From Petrolisthes cinctipes (lineage: Eukaryota > Arthropoda > Malacostraca > Decapoda > Porcellanidae), in NCBI GenBank assembly GCA_033782935.1, contig JAWQEG010000128.1, positions 558,001-622,000 of the forward strand: a stretch of DNA of 64,000 nucleotides, written 5' to 3'. Shown here in pieces: positions 38,220 through 51,625 of this stretch. The notes beneath the pieces are model-generated. The model did not search any database, had not been told where the DNA came from, and worked only from the letters and a program-made list of their open reading frames with translations. Each line of letters starts with the position of its first letter. Positions within the stretch are counted from its first letter, which is position 1. The translations under genes were made by a program, and so were the position numbers.

Positions 38220-39231
38220 GAGTATTTTTAAAATACAGGCCCAAAACATACTGAAAATCGATCTTTTAGGTGCCCAAAAGTCGATATGTGCATGCATCTT
38301 CTGTACCTGTTTATATCTTAAATTCAGGCTCAAAACACCCGAAAATTCGATATTTTGTGGTCCCAGATGCGATCTGCTCATGCCTACTCAGATGCAGGCC
38401 CAAAACACGCTGAAAATCGATATTTTAGGTGCCCAAAGTCAATATGTGTATGCATCTTCTGCACTCGTTTATATCTCAAATTCAACCTCAAAACACCCAA
38501 AAATTTGATAATTTTTGGTCCCAGAAGCGATCTGTACATGTCTAGTCAGTGCTAGAATTTTTTCAAAATATAGGCTCAAAACATGCTAAAAATCGATATT
38601 TTAAGTGTCCAGAGTCGATATGTGCATGCATCTTCTGTACCCGTTTATATCTCAAATTGAGGCTCAAAACACCCGAAAATTCGATATTTTTGGGTCCCAG
38701 AAGCGATCTGTACATGCCTACTCCTAGTTAGAGTATTTTCAAAATACAGGCTCAAAACATGCTGAAAATCGATATTTTAGGTGCCCAAAGTCAATATGTG
38801 CATGCATCTTCTGTACCCGTTTATATCTCAAATTCAGGCTCAAAACATCCGAAAATTCGGTATTTTTGGGTCCTAGAAGCGATCTGTACATCCCTACTCC
38901 TAGTTAGAATGTTTTCAAGATACAGACCCAAAACATGCTCAAAATCGATATTTTCGGTTCCCAAAAGTCTATATGTGCATGCATCTTCTGTACCCGTTTA
39001 TATCTCTAATTCAGGCTCAAAACACCCGAAAATTCGATATATTGGGGTCCCAGAAGCGATCTGTACATGCCTACTCAGTGCTAGAATATTTTCAAAATAT
39101 AGGCCCAAAACATGCTAAAAATCGATATTTTAGGTGCCCAAAGTCGATATTTCAAATTCAGGCCCAAAACACCCGAAAATTCGATATTTTGGGGTCCCAG
39201 AAACGAACTGTACATGCCTACTCCGTGTTAG
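38220..39231 (+). repeat. 1012-bp higher-order repeat, copy 1
   Basis: Constant 1012-bp offset to copy 2 (38549 with 39561, 38759 with 39771, 38973 with 39985). Shared markers are TTTTCGGTTCCCAAAAGTC near 38951, GATATATTGGGG near 39037 and TCTCAAATTGAGGCTC near 38651. The left edge is uncertain by about 100 bp. Confidence 0.85.
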
Positions 39232-40243
39232 ATTATTTTTAAAATACAGGCCCAAAACATACTGAAAATCGATCTTTTAGGTGCCCAAAAGTCGATATGT
39301 GCATGCATCTTCTGTATCCGTTTAAATCTCAAATTCAGGCTCCAAACACCCGAAATTTCGATATTTTGGGGTCCCAGAAACGATCGGTTCATGCCTACTC
39401 AGATGCAGGCCCAAAACATGCTGAAAATCGATATTTTAGGTGCCCAAAGTACAACATGTGTATGCATCTTCTCCACACGTTTATATCTCAAATTCAACCT
39501 CAAAACACCCGAAAATTTGATAATTTTTGGTCTCAGAAGCGATCTGTACATGTCTAGTCAGTGCTAGAATGTTTTCAAAATATAGGCTCAAAACATGCTA
39601 AAAATCGATATTTTAAGTGTCCAAAGTCGATATGTGCATGCATCTTCTGTACCCGTTTATATCTCAAATTGAGGCTCAAAACACCCGAAAATTCGATATT
39701 TTTGGGTCCCAGAAGCGATTTGTACATGCCTACTCCTAGTTAGAGTATTTTCAAAATACAGGCTCAAAACATGCTGAAAATCGATATTTTAGGTGCCCAA
39801 AGTCAATATGTGCATGCATCTTCTGTACCCGTTTATATCTCAAATTCAGGCTCAAAACAACCGAAAATTCGGTATTTTTGGGTCCTAGAAGCGATCTGTA
39901 CATCCCTACTCCTAGTTAGAATGTTTTCAAGATACAGACCCAAAACATGCTCTAAATCGATTTTTTCGGTTCCCAAAAGTCGATATGTGCATGCATCTTC
40001 TGTACCCGTTTATATCTCAAATTCAGGCTCAAAACACCCGAAAATTCGATATATTGGGGTCCCAGAAGCGATCTGTACATGCCTACTCAGTGCTAGAATA
40101 TTTTCAAAATATAGGCCCAAAACATGCTAAAAATCGATATTTTAGGTGCCCAAAGTCGATATTTCAAATTCAGGCCCAAAACACCCGAAAATTCGATATT
40201 TTGGGGTCCCAGAAGCGAACTGTACATGCCTACTCCGTGTTAG
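39232..40243 (+). repeat. 1012-bp higher-order repeat, copy 2
   Basis: Same markers as copy 1 (TTTTTTCGGTTCCC near 39961, GATATATTGGGG near 40049). It pairs with a further partial copy at the same offset (39297 with 40309, 39561 with 40573). It carries CCAAAGTACAACATGTG, an extra A relative to AGTCAACATGTG, near 39448. Confidence 0.85.
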
Positions 40244-40870
40244 ATTATTTTTAAAATACAGGCCCAAAACATACTGAAAATCGATCTTTTAGGTGCCCAA
40301 AAGTCGATATGTGCATGCATCTTCTGTATCCGTTTAAATCTCAAATTCAGGCTCCAAACACCCGAAAATTCGATATTTTGGGGTCCCAGAAGCGATCTGT
40401 TCATGCCTACTCAGTTGCAGGCCCAAAACATGCTGAAAATCGATATTTTAGGTGCCCAAAGTACAACATGTGTATGCATCTTCTACACACGTTTATATCT
40501 CAAATTCAACCTCAAAACACCCGAAAATTTGATAATTTTGAGTCCCAGAAGCGATCTGTACATGTCTAGGCAGTGTTAGAATGTTTTCAAAATATAGGCT
40601 CAAAACATGCTAAAAATCGATATTTTAAGTGTCCAAAGTCGATATGTGCATGCATCTTCTGTACCCGTTTATATCTCAAATTCAGGCTCAAAACACCCGA
40701 AAATTCGATATTTTTTGGTCCCAGAAGCGATCTGTACATGCCTACTCCTAGTTGAGTATTTTCAAAATACAGGCCCAAAACATGCTGAAAATCAATATTT
40801 TAGGTGCCCAAAGTCAATATGTGCATGCATCTTCTGTACCCGTTTATATCTCAAATTCAGGCTCAAAACA
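40244..40870 (+). repeat. 1012-bp higher-order repeat, partial copy 3
   Basis: Continues the 1012-bp offset, including the AGTACAACATGTG variant near 40460, until about 40870, where GATATTTTAGGG replaces GGTATTTTTGGG. A one-base loss occurs in CTAGTTGAGTATT near 40750. The copy lacks the TTTTCGGTTCCC monomer. Confidence 0.8.
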
Positions 40871-42599
40871 CCCGAAAATTCGATATTTTAGGGTCCCAGA
40901 AGCGATCTGTACATACCTACTCAGTGCTAGAATATTTTCAAAATATAGGCCCAAAACATGCTAAAAATCGATATTTTAGGTGCATAAAGTCGATATCTCA
41001 AAGTCAGGCCAAAAACAACCAAAAATTCGATATTTTGGGGTCCCAGAAGCGATCTGTACATGCCTACTCCGTGTTAGAGTGTTTTCAATTTACAGGCCCA
41101 AAACATACTGAAAATCGATCTTTTAGGTGCCCAAAAGTCGATATTTTGATTTATCTTCTGTACCCGTTTATATCTCAAATTCAGGCTCAAAACACCCGAA
41201 AATTCGATATTTTGGGGTCCCAGAAGCAATCTGTACTTGCTTACTCCGTGTTAGAGTATTTTCAAAATACAGGCCCAAAACAAGCTGAAAATCGATATTT
41301 TAGGTGACCAAAGTCAACATGTATATTCATCTTCTGCACCCGTTTATGTCCCAAATTCAACCTCAAAACACCCGAAAATTCGATATTTTTGGGTCCCAGA
41401 AGCGATCTGTACATGCCTACTCAGTGCTAGAATGTTTTCAAAATATAGGCTCAAAACATGCTAAAAATCGATATTTTAAGTGTCCAAAGTCGATATGTGC
41501 ATGCATCATCTGTACCCGTTTATATCTCAAATTCCAGCTCAAAACACCCGAAAATTCGATATTTTGGGGTCCCAGAAGTGATCTGTACATGCCTACTCAG
41601 TGCTAGAATTTTTTCAAAATATACGCTCAAAACATGCTAAAAATCGATATTTTAAGTGTCCAAAGTCGATATGTGCATGCATCATCTGTACCCGTTTATA
41701 TCTCAAATTCAGGCTCAAAACACCCGAACATTCGATATTTTGGGGTCCCAGAAGTGATCTGTACATGTCTACTTAGTGCTACAATATTTTCAAAATATAG
41801 GCCCAAAACATGCTAAAAATCGATATTTTAGGTGCCCAAAGTCGATATCTCAAATTCAGGCCCAAAACACCCTAAAATTCGATATTTTGGGGTCCCAGAA
41901 GCGAACTGTACATGCCTACTCCGTGTTAGAGTATTTTCAATATACAGGCAAAAAACATACTGAAAATCGATATTTTAGGTGCCCAAAAGTCGATATGTGC
42001 ATGCATCTTCTGTACTCGTTTATATCTCAAATTCAGGCTCAAAACACCCGAAAATTCGATATTTTGGGGTCCCAGAAGCAATCTGTACTTGCTTACTCAG
42101 TGTTAGAGTATTTTCAAAATACAGGCCCAAAACAAGCTGAAAATCGATATTTAAGTTGACCAAAGTCAACATGTGTATGAATCTTCTGCACCCGTTTATA
42201 TCCCAAATTCAACCTCGAAACACCCAAAAATTCGATATTTTTGGGTCCCAGAAGCGATCTGTACATGCCTACTCAGTGCTAGAATTTTTTCAAAATATAG
42301 GCTCAAAACATGCTAAAAATCGATATTTTAAGTGTCCAAAGTCGATATGTGCATGCATCATCTGTATCCGTTTATATATCAAATTCAGGCTCAAAACATC
42401 CGAAAATTCGATATTTTGGGATCCCAGAAGTGATCTGTACATGCCTACTTAGTGCTAGAATATTTTCAAAATATAGGCCCAAAACATGCTAAAAATCGAT
42501 ATTTTAGGTCCCCAAAGTCGATATCTCAAATTCAGGCCCAAAACACCCTAAAATTCGATATTTTGGGGTCCCAGAAGCGAACTGTACATGCCTACTCCG
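40871..42599 (+). repeat. 852-bp five-monomer tandem and flanks
   Basis: 41458 pairs with 42310 at an offset of 852 bp (176+176+147+177+176). The ACAAGCTGAAAATCG / GGTGACCAAAGTCAACATG monomer lies near 41285 and 42134. The second unit has TTTAAGTTGACC in place of TTTTAGGTGACC near 42150. The end of this block (42290-42710) is close to 48346-48760 (offset 6056), sharing TATATATCAAATTC, AACATCCGAAAATTC and TTTTGGGATCCC. Confidence 0.8.
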
Positions 42600-44089
42600 T
42601 GTTAGAGTATTTTCAAAATACAGGCCCAAAACATACTGAAAATCGATCTTTTAGGTGCCCAAAAGTCGATATGTGCATGCATCTTCTGTACCCGTTTATA
42701 TCTTAAATTCAGGCTCAAAACACCCGAAAATTCGATATTTTGTGGTCCCAGATGCGATCTGCTCATGCCTACTCATGTGCAGGCCCAAAACACGCTGAAA
42801 ATCGATATTTTAGGTGCCCAAAGTCAATATGTGTATGCATCTTCTGCACTCGTTTATATCTCAAATTCAAACTCAAAACACCCGAAAATTTGATAATTTT
42901 TGGTCCCAGAAGCGATCTGTACATGTCTAGTCAGTGCTAGAATGTTTTCAAAATATAGGCTCAAAACATGCTAAAAATCGATATTTTAAGTGTCCAAAGT
43001 CGATATGTGCATGCATCTTCTGTACCCGTTTATATCTCAAATTGAGGCTCAAAACACCCGAAAATTCGATATTTTTGGGTCCCAGAAGCGATCTGTACAT
43101 GCCTACTCCTAGTTAGAGTATTTTCAAAATACAGGCTCAAAACATGCTGAAAATCGATATTTTAGGTGCCCAAAGTCAATATGTGCATGCATCTTCTGTA
43201 CCCGTTTATATCTCAAATTCAGGCTCAAAACATCCGAAAATTCGGTATTTTTGGGTCCTAGAAGCGATCTGTACATCCCTACTCCTAGTTAGAATGTTTT
43301 CAAGATACAGACCCAAAACATGCTCAAAATCGATATTTTCGGTTCCCAAAAGTCGATATGTGCATGCATCTTCTGTACCCGTTTATATCTCAAATTCATA
43401 CTCAAAATTCGATATATTGGGGTCCCAGAAGCGATCTGTACATGCCTACTCAGTGCTAGAATATTTTCAAAATATAGGCCCAAAACATGCTAAAAATCGA
43501 TATTTTAGGTGCCCAAAGTCGATATTTCAAATTCAGGCCCAAAACACCCGAAAATTCGATATTTTGGGGTCCCAGAAGCGAACTGTACATGCCTACTCCG
43601 TGTTAGATTATTTTTAAAATACAGGCCCAAAACATACTGAAAATCGATCTTTTAGGTGCCCAAAAGTCGATATGTGCATGCATCTTCTGTATCCGTTTAA
43701 ATCTCAAATTCAGGCTCCAAACACCCGAAATTTCGATATTTTGGGGTCCCAGAAGCGATCTGTTCATGCCTACTCAGATGCAGGCCCAAAACATGCTGAA
43801 AATCGATATTTTAGGTGCCCAAAGTAAAAAATGTGTATGCATCTTCTCCACACGTTTATATCTCAAATTCAACCTCAAAACACCCGAAAATTTGATAATT
43901 TTTGGTCTCAGAAGCGATCTGTACATGTCTAGTCAGTGCTAGAATGTTTTCAAAATATAGGCTCAAAACATGCTAAAAATCGATATTTTAAGTGTCCAAA
44001 GTCGATATGTGCATGCATCTTCTGTACCCGTTTATATCTCAAATTGAGGCTCAAAACACCCGAAAATTCGATATTTTTGGGTCCCAGAA
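42600..44089 (+). repeat. Distant copy of the 38.3-39.7 kb HOR block
   Basis: Matches 38.2-39.7 kb at an offset of 4385 bp (38355 with 42740, 38759 with 43144). The offset becomes 4375 bp after a private 10-base deletion near 43403 (ATACTCAAAATTCG where ACACCCGA is expected). Shared rare markers are TTTTGTGGTCCCAGATGCG, CTGCTCATGCC and TTTTCGGTTCCC. The copies are separated by unrelated HORs. Confidence 0.85.
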
Positions 44090-46287
44090 GCGATCTGTAC
44101 ATGCCTACTCAGTGCAAGAATATTTTCATAATATAGGCCCAAAACATGCTAAAAATCGATATTTTAGGTGCCCAAAGTCGATATCTCAAATTCAGGCCAA
44201 AAACACCCAAAAATTCGATATTTTGGGGTCCCAGAAGCGAACTGTACATGCCTACTCCGTGTTAGAGTATTTTCGAAATACAGGCTCAAAACATACTGAA
44301 AATCGATCGTTTAGGTGCCAGAAAGTCGATATGTAAATGCATCTTCTGTACCCGTTTATATCCCAAATTTAACCTCAAAACACCCGAAAATTCGATATTT
44401 TTGGGTCTCAGAAGCTATCTGTACATGCCTACTCAGTGCTAGAATTTTTTCAATATATAGGCTCAAAACATGCTAGAAATCGATATTTTAAGTGTCCAAA
44501 GTCGATATGTGCATGCATCATCTGTACCCGTTTATATCTCAAATTCAGGCTCAAAACACCCGAAAATTTGATATTTTGGGGTCCCAGAAGCGAACTGTAC
44601 ATGCCTACTCCGTGTTAGAGTAGTTTCAAAATACAGGCCCAAAACATACTGAAAATCGATCTTTTAGGTGCCCAGAAGTCGATATGTGCATGCATCTTCT
44701 GTACTCGTTTATATCTCAAATTCAGGCTCCAAACACCCGAAAATTCGATATTTTGGGGTCCCAAAAGCGATCTGTGCATGCCTACTCAGATGCAGGCCCA
44801 AAACATGCTAAAAATCGATATTTTAGGTACCCAAATTGAACATGTGTATGCATCTTCTGCACTCGTTTATATCTCAAATTCAACCTCAAAACACCCGAAA
44901 ATTCGATAATTTTGGGTCCCAGAAGCGATCTGTACATGTTTAGTCAGTGCTAGAATGTTTTCAAAATATAGGCTCAAAACATGCTAAAAAATCGATATTT
45001 TAAGTGTCCAAAGTCGATATGTGCATGCATCTTCTATACCCGTTTATATCTCAAATTCATGCTCAAAACACCCGAAAATTCGATATTTTGGGGTCCCAGA
45101 AGCGATCTGTACATGCCTACTCCTAGTTAGAATATTTTCAAAATACAGGCCCAAAACATGCTGAAAATTGATATTTTAGGTGCCCAAAGTCAATATGTGC
45201 ATGCATCTTCTGTACCCGTTTATATCTCAAATTCAGGCTTAAAACACTCAAAAATTCGATATTTTGGGGTCCCAGAAGCGATCTGTACATGCCTACTCAG
45301 ATGCTGGCCCAAAACATGCTGAAAATCGATATTTTAGGTGTCCAAAGTCGATATGTGAATGCATCTTTTGCACCCGTTTATATCTCAAATTCAAGCTCAA
45401 AACACCCGAAAATTCGATATTTTTGGGTCCCAGAAGCGATCTGTACATGCCTACTCCTAGTTAGAGTATTTTCAAAATACAGGCCCAAAACATGATGAAA
45501 ATCGATATTTTAGGTGCCCAAAGTCAATATGTGCATGCATTTTCTGTACCCGTTTATATCTCAAATTCAGGCTCAAAACACCCGAAAATTCGATATTTTG
45601 GGGTCCCAGAAGCGATCTGTACATGCCTACTCAGTGCTAGAATATTTTCAAAATATAGGCCCAAAACATGCTAAAAATCGATATTTTAGGTGCCCAAAGT
45701 CGATATCTCAAATTCAGGCCAAAAACCCCCCAAAATTCGATATTTTGGGGTCCCAGAAGCGATCTGTACATGCCTACTCCGTGTTAGAGTATTTTCAATA
45801 TACAGGCCGAAAACATACTGAAAATCGATCTTTTAGGTGCCCAAAAGTCGATATGTGGATGCATCTTCTGTACCCGTTTATATCTCAAATTCAACCTCAA
45901 AACACCCGAAAAATCGATATTTTGGGGTCCCAGAAGCGATCTGTACTTGCTTACTACGTGTTAGAGTATTTTCAAAATACAGGCCCAAAACAAGCTGAAA
46001 ATCGATATTTTAGGTGACCAAAGTCAACATGTGTATGTTTCTTCTGCACCCGTTTATATCCCAAATTCAACCTCAAAACACCCGAAAATTCGATATTTTT
46101 GGGTCCCAGAAGCGATCTGTACATGCCTACTCAGTGCTAGAATTTTTTCAAAATATAGGCTCAAAACATGCTAAAAATTGATATTTTAAGTGTCCAAAGT
46201 CGATATGTGCATGCATCATCTGTACCCGTTTATATATCAAATTCAGGCTCAAAACATCCGAAAATTCGATATTTTGGGATCCCAGAA
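44090..46287 (+). repeat. 2198-bp higher-order repeat, copy 1
   Basis: Offset to copy 2 is 2198 bp (44436 with 46634, 45264 with 47462, 45514 with 47712), and I found no difference in the lines I compared. Markers are CTCAGTGCAAGAATATTTTC, CGATCGTTTAGGTGCCAGAA, TCTCAGAAGCTATCTG, GTACATGTTTAGTCAG, CATGCTAAAAAATCG (one extra A), CAGATGCTGGCCC, and CATGATGAAAATCG. The left edge lies between 44080 and 44112. Confidence 0.92.
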
Positions 46288-48486
46288 GCGATCTGTACAT
46301 GCCTACTCAGTGCAAGAATATTTTCATAATATAGGCCCAAAACATGCTAAAAATCGATATTTTAGGTGCCCAAAGTCGATATCTCAAATTCAGGCCAAAA
46401 ACACCCAAAAATTCGATATTTTGGGGTCCCAGAAGCGAACTGTACATGCCTACTCCGTGTTAGAGTATTTTCGAAATACAGGCTCAAAACATACTGAAAA
46501 TCGATCGTTTAGGTGCCAGAAAGTCGATATGTAAATGCATCTTCTGTACCCGTTTATATCCCAAATTTAACCTCAAAACACCCGAAAATTCGATATTTTT
46601 GGGTCTCAGAAGCTATCTGTACATGCCTACTCAGTGCTAGAATTTTTTCAATATATAGGCTCAAAACATGCTAGAAATCGATATTTTAAGTGTCCAAAGT
46701 CGATATGTGCATGCATCATCTGTACCCGTTTATATCTCAAATTCAGGCTCAAAACACCCGAAAATTTGATATTTTGGGGTCCCAGAAGCGAACTGTACAT
46801 GCCTACTCCGTGTTAGAGTAGTTTCAAAATACAGGCCCAAAACATACTGAAAATCGATCTTTTAGGTGCCCAGAAGTCGATATGTGCATGCATCTTCTGT
46901 ACTCGTTTATATCTCAAATTCAGGCTCCAAACACCCGAAAATTCGATATTTTGGGGTCCCAAAAGCGATCTGTGCATGCCTACTCAGATGCAGGCCCAAA
47001 ACATGCTAAAAATCGATATTTTAGGTACCCAAATTGAACATGTGTATGCATCTTCTGCACTCGTTTATATCTCAAATTCAACCTCAAAACACCCGAAAAT
47101 TCGATAATTTTGGGTCCCAGAAGCGATCTGTACATGTTTAGTCAGTGCTAGAATGTTTTCAAAATATAGGCTCAAAACATGCTAAAAAATCGATATTTTA
47201 AGTGTCCAAAGTCGATATGTGCATGCATCTTCTATACCCGTTTATATCTCAAATTCATGCTCAAAACACCCGAAAATTCGATATTTTGGGGTCCCAGAAG
47301 CGATCTGTACATGCCTACTCCTAGTTAGAATATTTTCAAAATACAGGCCCAAAACATGCTGAAAATTGATATTTTAGGTGCCCAAAGTCAATATGTGCAT
47401 GCATCTTCTGTACCCGTTTATATCTCAAATTCAGGCTTAAAACACTCAAAAATTCGATATTTTGGGGTCCCAGAAGCGATCTGTACATGCCTACTCAGAT
47501 GCTGGCCCAAAACATGCTGAAAATCGATATTTTAGGTGTCCAAAGTCGATATGTGAATGCATCTTTTGCACCCGTTTATATCTCAAATTCAAGCTCAAAA
47601 CACCCGAAAATTCGATATTTTTGGGTCCCAGAAGCGATCTGTACATGCCTACTCCTAGTTAGAGTATTTTCAAAATACAGGCCCAAAACATGATGAAAAT
47701 CGATATTTTAGGTGCCCAAAGTCAATATGTGCATGCATTTTCTGTACCCGTTTATATCTCAAATTCAGGCTCAAAACACCCGAAAATTCGATATTTTGGG
47801 GTCCCAGAAGCGATCTGTACATGCCTACTCAGTGCTAGAATATTTTCAAAATATAGGCCCAAAACATGCTAAAAATCGATATTTTAGGTGCCCAAAGTCG
47901 ATATCTCAAATTCAGGCCAAAAACCCCCCAAAATTCGATATTTTGGGGTCCCAGAAGCGATCTGTACATGCCTACTCCGTGTTAGAGTATTTTCAATATA
48001 CAGGCCGAAAACATACTGAAAATCGATCTTTTAGGTGCCCAAAAGTCGATATGTGGATGCATCTTCTGTACCCGTTTATATCTCAAATTCAACCTCAAAA
48101 CACCCGAAAAATCGATATTTTGGGGTCCCAGAAGCGATCTGTACTTGCTTACTACGTGTTAGAGTATTTTCAAAATACAGGCCCAAAACAAGCTGAAAAT
48201 CGATATTTTAGGTGACCAAAGTCAACATGTGTATGTTTCTTCTGCACCCGTTTATATCCCAAATTCAACCTCAAAACACCCGAAAATTCGATATTTTTGG
48301 GTCCCAGAAGCGATCTGTACATGCCTACTCAGTGCTAGAATTTTTTCAAAATATAGGCTCAAAACATGCTAAAAATTGATATTTTAAGTGTCCAAAGTCG
48401 ATATGTGCATGCATCATCTGTACCCGTTTATATATCAAATTCAGGCTCAAAACATCCGAAAATTCGATATTTTGGGATCCCAGAAG
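46288..48486 (+). repeat. 2198-bp higher-order repeat, copy 2
   Basis: Tandem with copy 1 and apparently identical over its length, so it is among the youngest duplications in the window. It ends near 48487, where copy 1 leads into CAGAAGCGATCTG...CTCAGTGCAAG and copy 2 into CAGAAGTGATCTG...CTTAGTGCTAG. Confidence 0.92.
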
Positions 48487-49184
48487 TGATCTGTACATGC
48501 CTACTTAGTGCTAGAATATTTTCAAAATATAGGCCCAAAACATGCTAAAAATCGATATTTTAGGTCCCCAAAGTCGATATCTCAAATTCAGTCCCAAAAC
48601 ACCCTAAAATTCGATATTTTGGGGTCCCAGAAGCGAACTGTACATGCCTACTCCGTGTTAGAGTATTTTCAAAATACAGGCCCAAAACATACTGAAAATC
48701 GATCTTTTAGGTGCCCGAAAGTCGATATGTGCATGCATCTTCTGTACCCGTTTATATCTCAAATTCAGGCTCCAAACACCCGAAAATTCGATATTTTTGG
48801 GTCCCAGAAGCGATCTGTACATGCCTACTCAGATGCAGGCCCAAAACATGCTAAAAATCGATATTTTATGTACCATAATTGAACATGTGTATGCATCTTC
48901 TGCAATCGTTTATATCTCAAATTCAACCTCAAAACACCCGAAAATTCGATAATTTTGGGTCCCAGAAGCGATCTGTACATGTCTAGTCAGTGCTAGAATG
49001 TTTTCAAAATATAGGCTCAAAACATGCTAAAAATCGATATTTTAAGTGTCCAAAGTCGATATGTGCATGCATCTTCTGTACCCGTTTATATCTCAAATTC
49101 AGGCTCAAAACACCCGAAAATTCATATTTTTGGGTACCAGAAGCGATCGGTACATGCCTACTCCTAGTTAGAGTATTTTCAAAA
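48487..49184 (+). repeat. Mixed satellite linking HOR copies
   Basis: Satellite monomers between the second and third copies of the 2198-bp block. The start resembles 42.43-42.7 kb. Private changes include TTTTATGTACCATAATTG near 48866, a one-base loss in AATTCATATTTTTGGG near 49120, and GATCGGTACATG near 49146. Confidence 0.8.
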
Positions 49185-51625
49185 TACAGGCCCAAAACAT
49201 GCTGAAAATCGATATTTTTGGTGCCCAAAGTCAATATATGCATGCATCTTCTGTACCCGTTTATATCTCAAATTCAGGCTCAAAACACCCGAAAATTCGG
49301 TATTTTTGGGTCCTAGAAGGGATCTGTACATCCCTACTCCTAGTTAGAATGTTTTCAAGATACAGACCAAAAACATGCTCAAAATCGATATTTTAGGTGC
49401 CTAAAGTCAAAATGTGCATTCATCTTCTGTACCCGTTTATATCTCAAATTCAGGCTCAAAACACGCGAAAATTCGATATTTTGGGGTCCCAGAAGCGATC
49501 TGTACATGCCTACTCAGTGCAAGAATATTTTCATAATATAGGCCCAAAACATGCTAAAAATCGATATTTTAGGTGCCCAAAGTCGATATCTCAAATTCAG
49601 GCCAAAAACACCCAAAAATTCGATATTTTGGGGTCCCAGAAGCGAACTGTACATGCCTACTCCGTGTTAGAGTATTTTCGAAATACAGGCTCAAAACATA
49701 CTGAAAATCGATCGTTTAGGTGCCAGAAAGTCGATATGTAAATGCATCTTCTGTACCCGTTTATATCCCAAATTTATCCTCAAAACACCCGAAAATTCGA
49801 TATTTTTGGGTCTCAGAAGCTATCTGTACATGCCTACTCAGTGCTAGAATTTTTTCAATATATAGGCTCAAAACATGCTAGAAATCGATATTTTAAGTGT
49901 CCAAAGTCGATATGTGCATGCATCATCTGTACCCGTTTATATCTCAAATTCAGGCTCAAAACACCCGAAAATTTGATATTTTGGGGTCCCAGAAGCGAAC
50001 TGTACATGCCTACTCCGTGTTAGAGTAGTTTCAAAATACAGGCCCAAAACATACTGAAAATCGATCTTTTAGGTGCCCAGAAGTCGATATGTGCATGCAT
50101 CTTCTGTACTCGTTTATATCTCAAATTCAGGCTCCAAACACCCGAAAATTCGATATTTTGGGGTCCCAAAAGCGATCTGTGCATGCCTACTCAGATGCAG
50201 GCCCAAAACATGCTAAAAATCGATATTTTAGGTACCCAAATTGAACATGTGTATGCATCTTCTGCACTCGTTTATATCTCAAATTCAACCTCAAAACACC
50301 CGAAAATTCGATAATTTTGGGTCCCAGAAGCGATCTGTACATGTTTAGTCAGTGCTAGAATGTTTTCAAAATATAGGCTCAAAACATGCTAAAAAATCGA
50401 TATTTTAAGTGTCCAAAGTCGATATGTGCATGCATCTTCTATACCCGTTTATATCTCAAATTCAGGCTCAAAACACCCGAAAATTCGATATTTTGGGGTC
50501 CCAGAAGCGATCTGTACATGCCTACTCCTAGTTAGAATATTTTCAAAATACAGGCCCAAAACATGCTGAAAATTGATATTTTAGGTGCCCAAAGTCAATA
50601 TGTGCATGCATCTTCTGTACCCGTTTATATCTCAAATTCAGGCTTAAAACACTAAAAAATTCGATATTTTGGGGTCCCAGAATCGATCTGTACATGCCTA
50701 CTCAGATGCTGGCCCAAAACATGCTGAAAATCGATATTTTAGGTGTCCAAAGTCGATATGTGAATGCATCTTTTGCACCCGTTTATATCTCAAATTCAAG
50801 CTCAAAACACCCGAAAATTCGATATTTTTGGGTCCCAGAAGCGATCTGTACATGCCTACTCCTAGTTAGAGTATTTTCAAAATACAGGCCCAAAACATGA
50901 TGAAAATCGATATTTTAGGTGCCCAAAGTCAATATGTGCATGCATTTTCTGTACCCGTTTATATCTCAAATTCAGGCTCAAAACACCCGAAAATTCGATA
51001 TTTTGGGGTCCCAGAAGCGATCTGTACATGCCTACTCAGTGCTAGAATATTTTCAAAATATAGGCCCAAAACATGCTAAAAATCGATATTTTAGGTGCCC
51101 AAAGTCGATATCTCAAATTCAGGCCAAAAACCCCCCAAAATTCGATATTTTGGGGTCCCAGAAGCGATCTGTACATGCCTACTCCGTGTTAGAGTATTTT
51201 CAATATACAGGCCGAAAACATACTGAAAATCGATCTTTTAGGTGCCCAAAAGTCGATATGTGGATGCATCTTCTGTACCCGTTTATATCTCAAATTCAAC
51301 CTCAAAACACCCGAAAAATCGATATTTTGGGGTCCCAGAAGCGATCTGTACTTGCTTACTACGTGTTAGAGTATTTTCAAAATACAGGCCCAAAACAAGC
51401 TGAAAATCGATATTTTAGGTGACCAAAGTCAACATGTGTATGTTTCTTCTGCACCCGTTTATATCCCAAATTCAACCTCAAAACACCCGAAAATTCGATA
51501 TTTTTGGGTCCCAGAAGCGATCTGTACATGCCTACTCAGTGCTAGAATTTTTTCAAAATATAGGCTCAAAACATGCTAAAAATTGATATTTTAAGTGTCC
51601 AAAGTCGATATGTGCATGCATCATT
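49185..51625 (+). repeat. 2198-bp higher-order repeat, dispersed copy 3 with extra left flank
   Basis: From about 49495 this repeats copy 2 at an offset of 3207 bp (47462 with 50669, 47690 with 50897). The flank at 49185-49494 is shared with copy 4 but not with copies 1-2. Differences from copy 1 include AATTTATCCTC near 49772, CACTAAAAAATTCG near 50650, AGAATCGATC near 50690, and CAGGCTC instead of CATGCTC near 50464. It stops matching near 51626. Confidence 0.9.
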
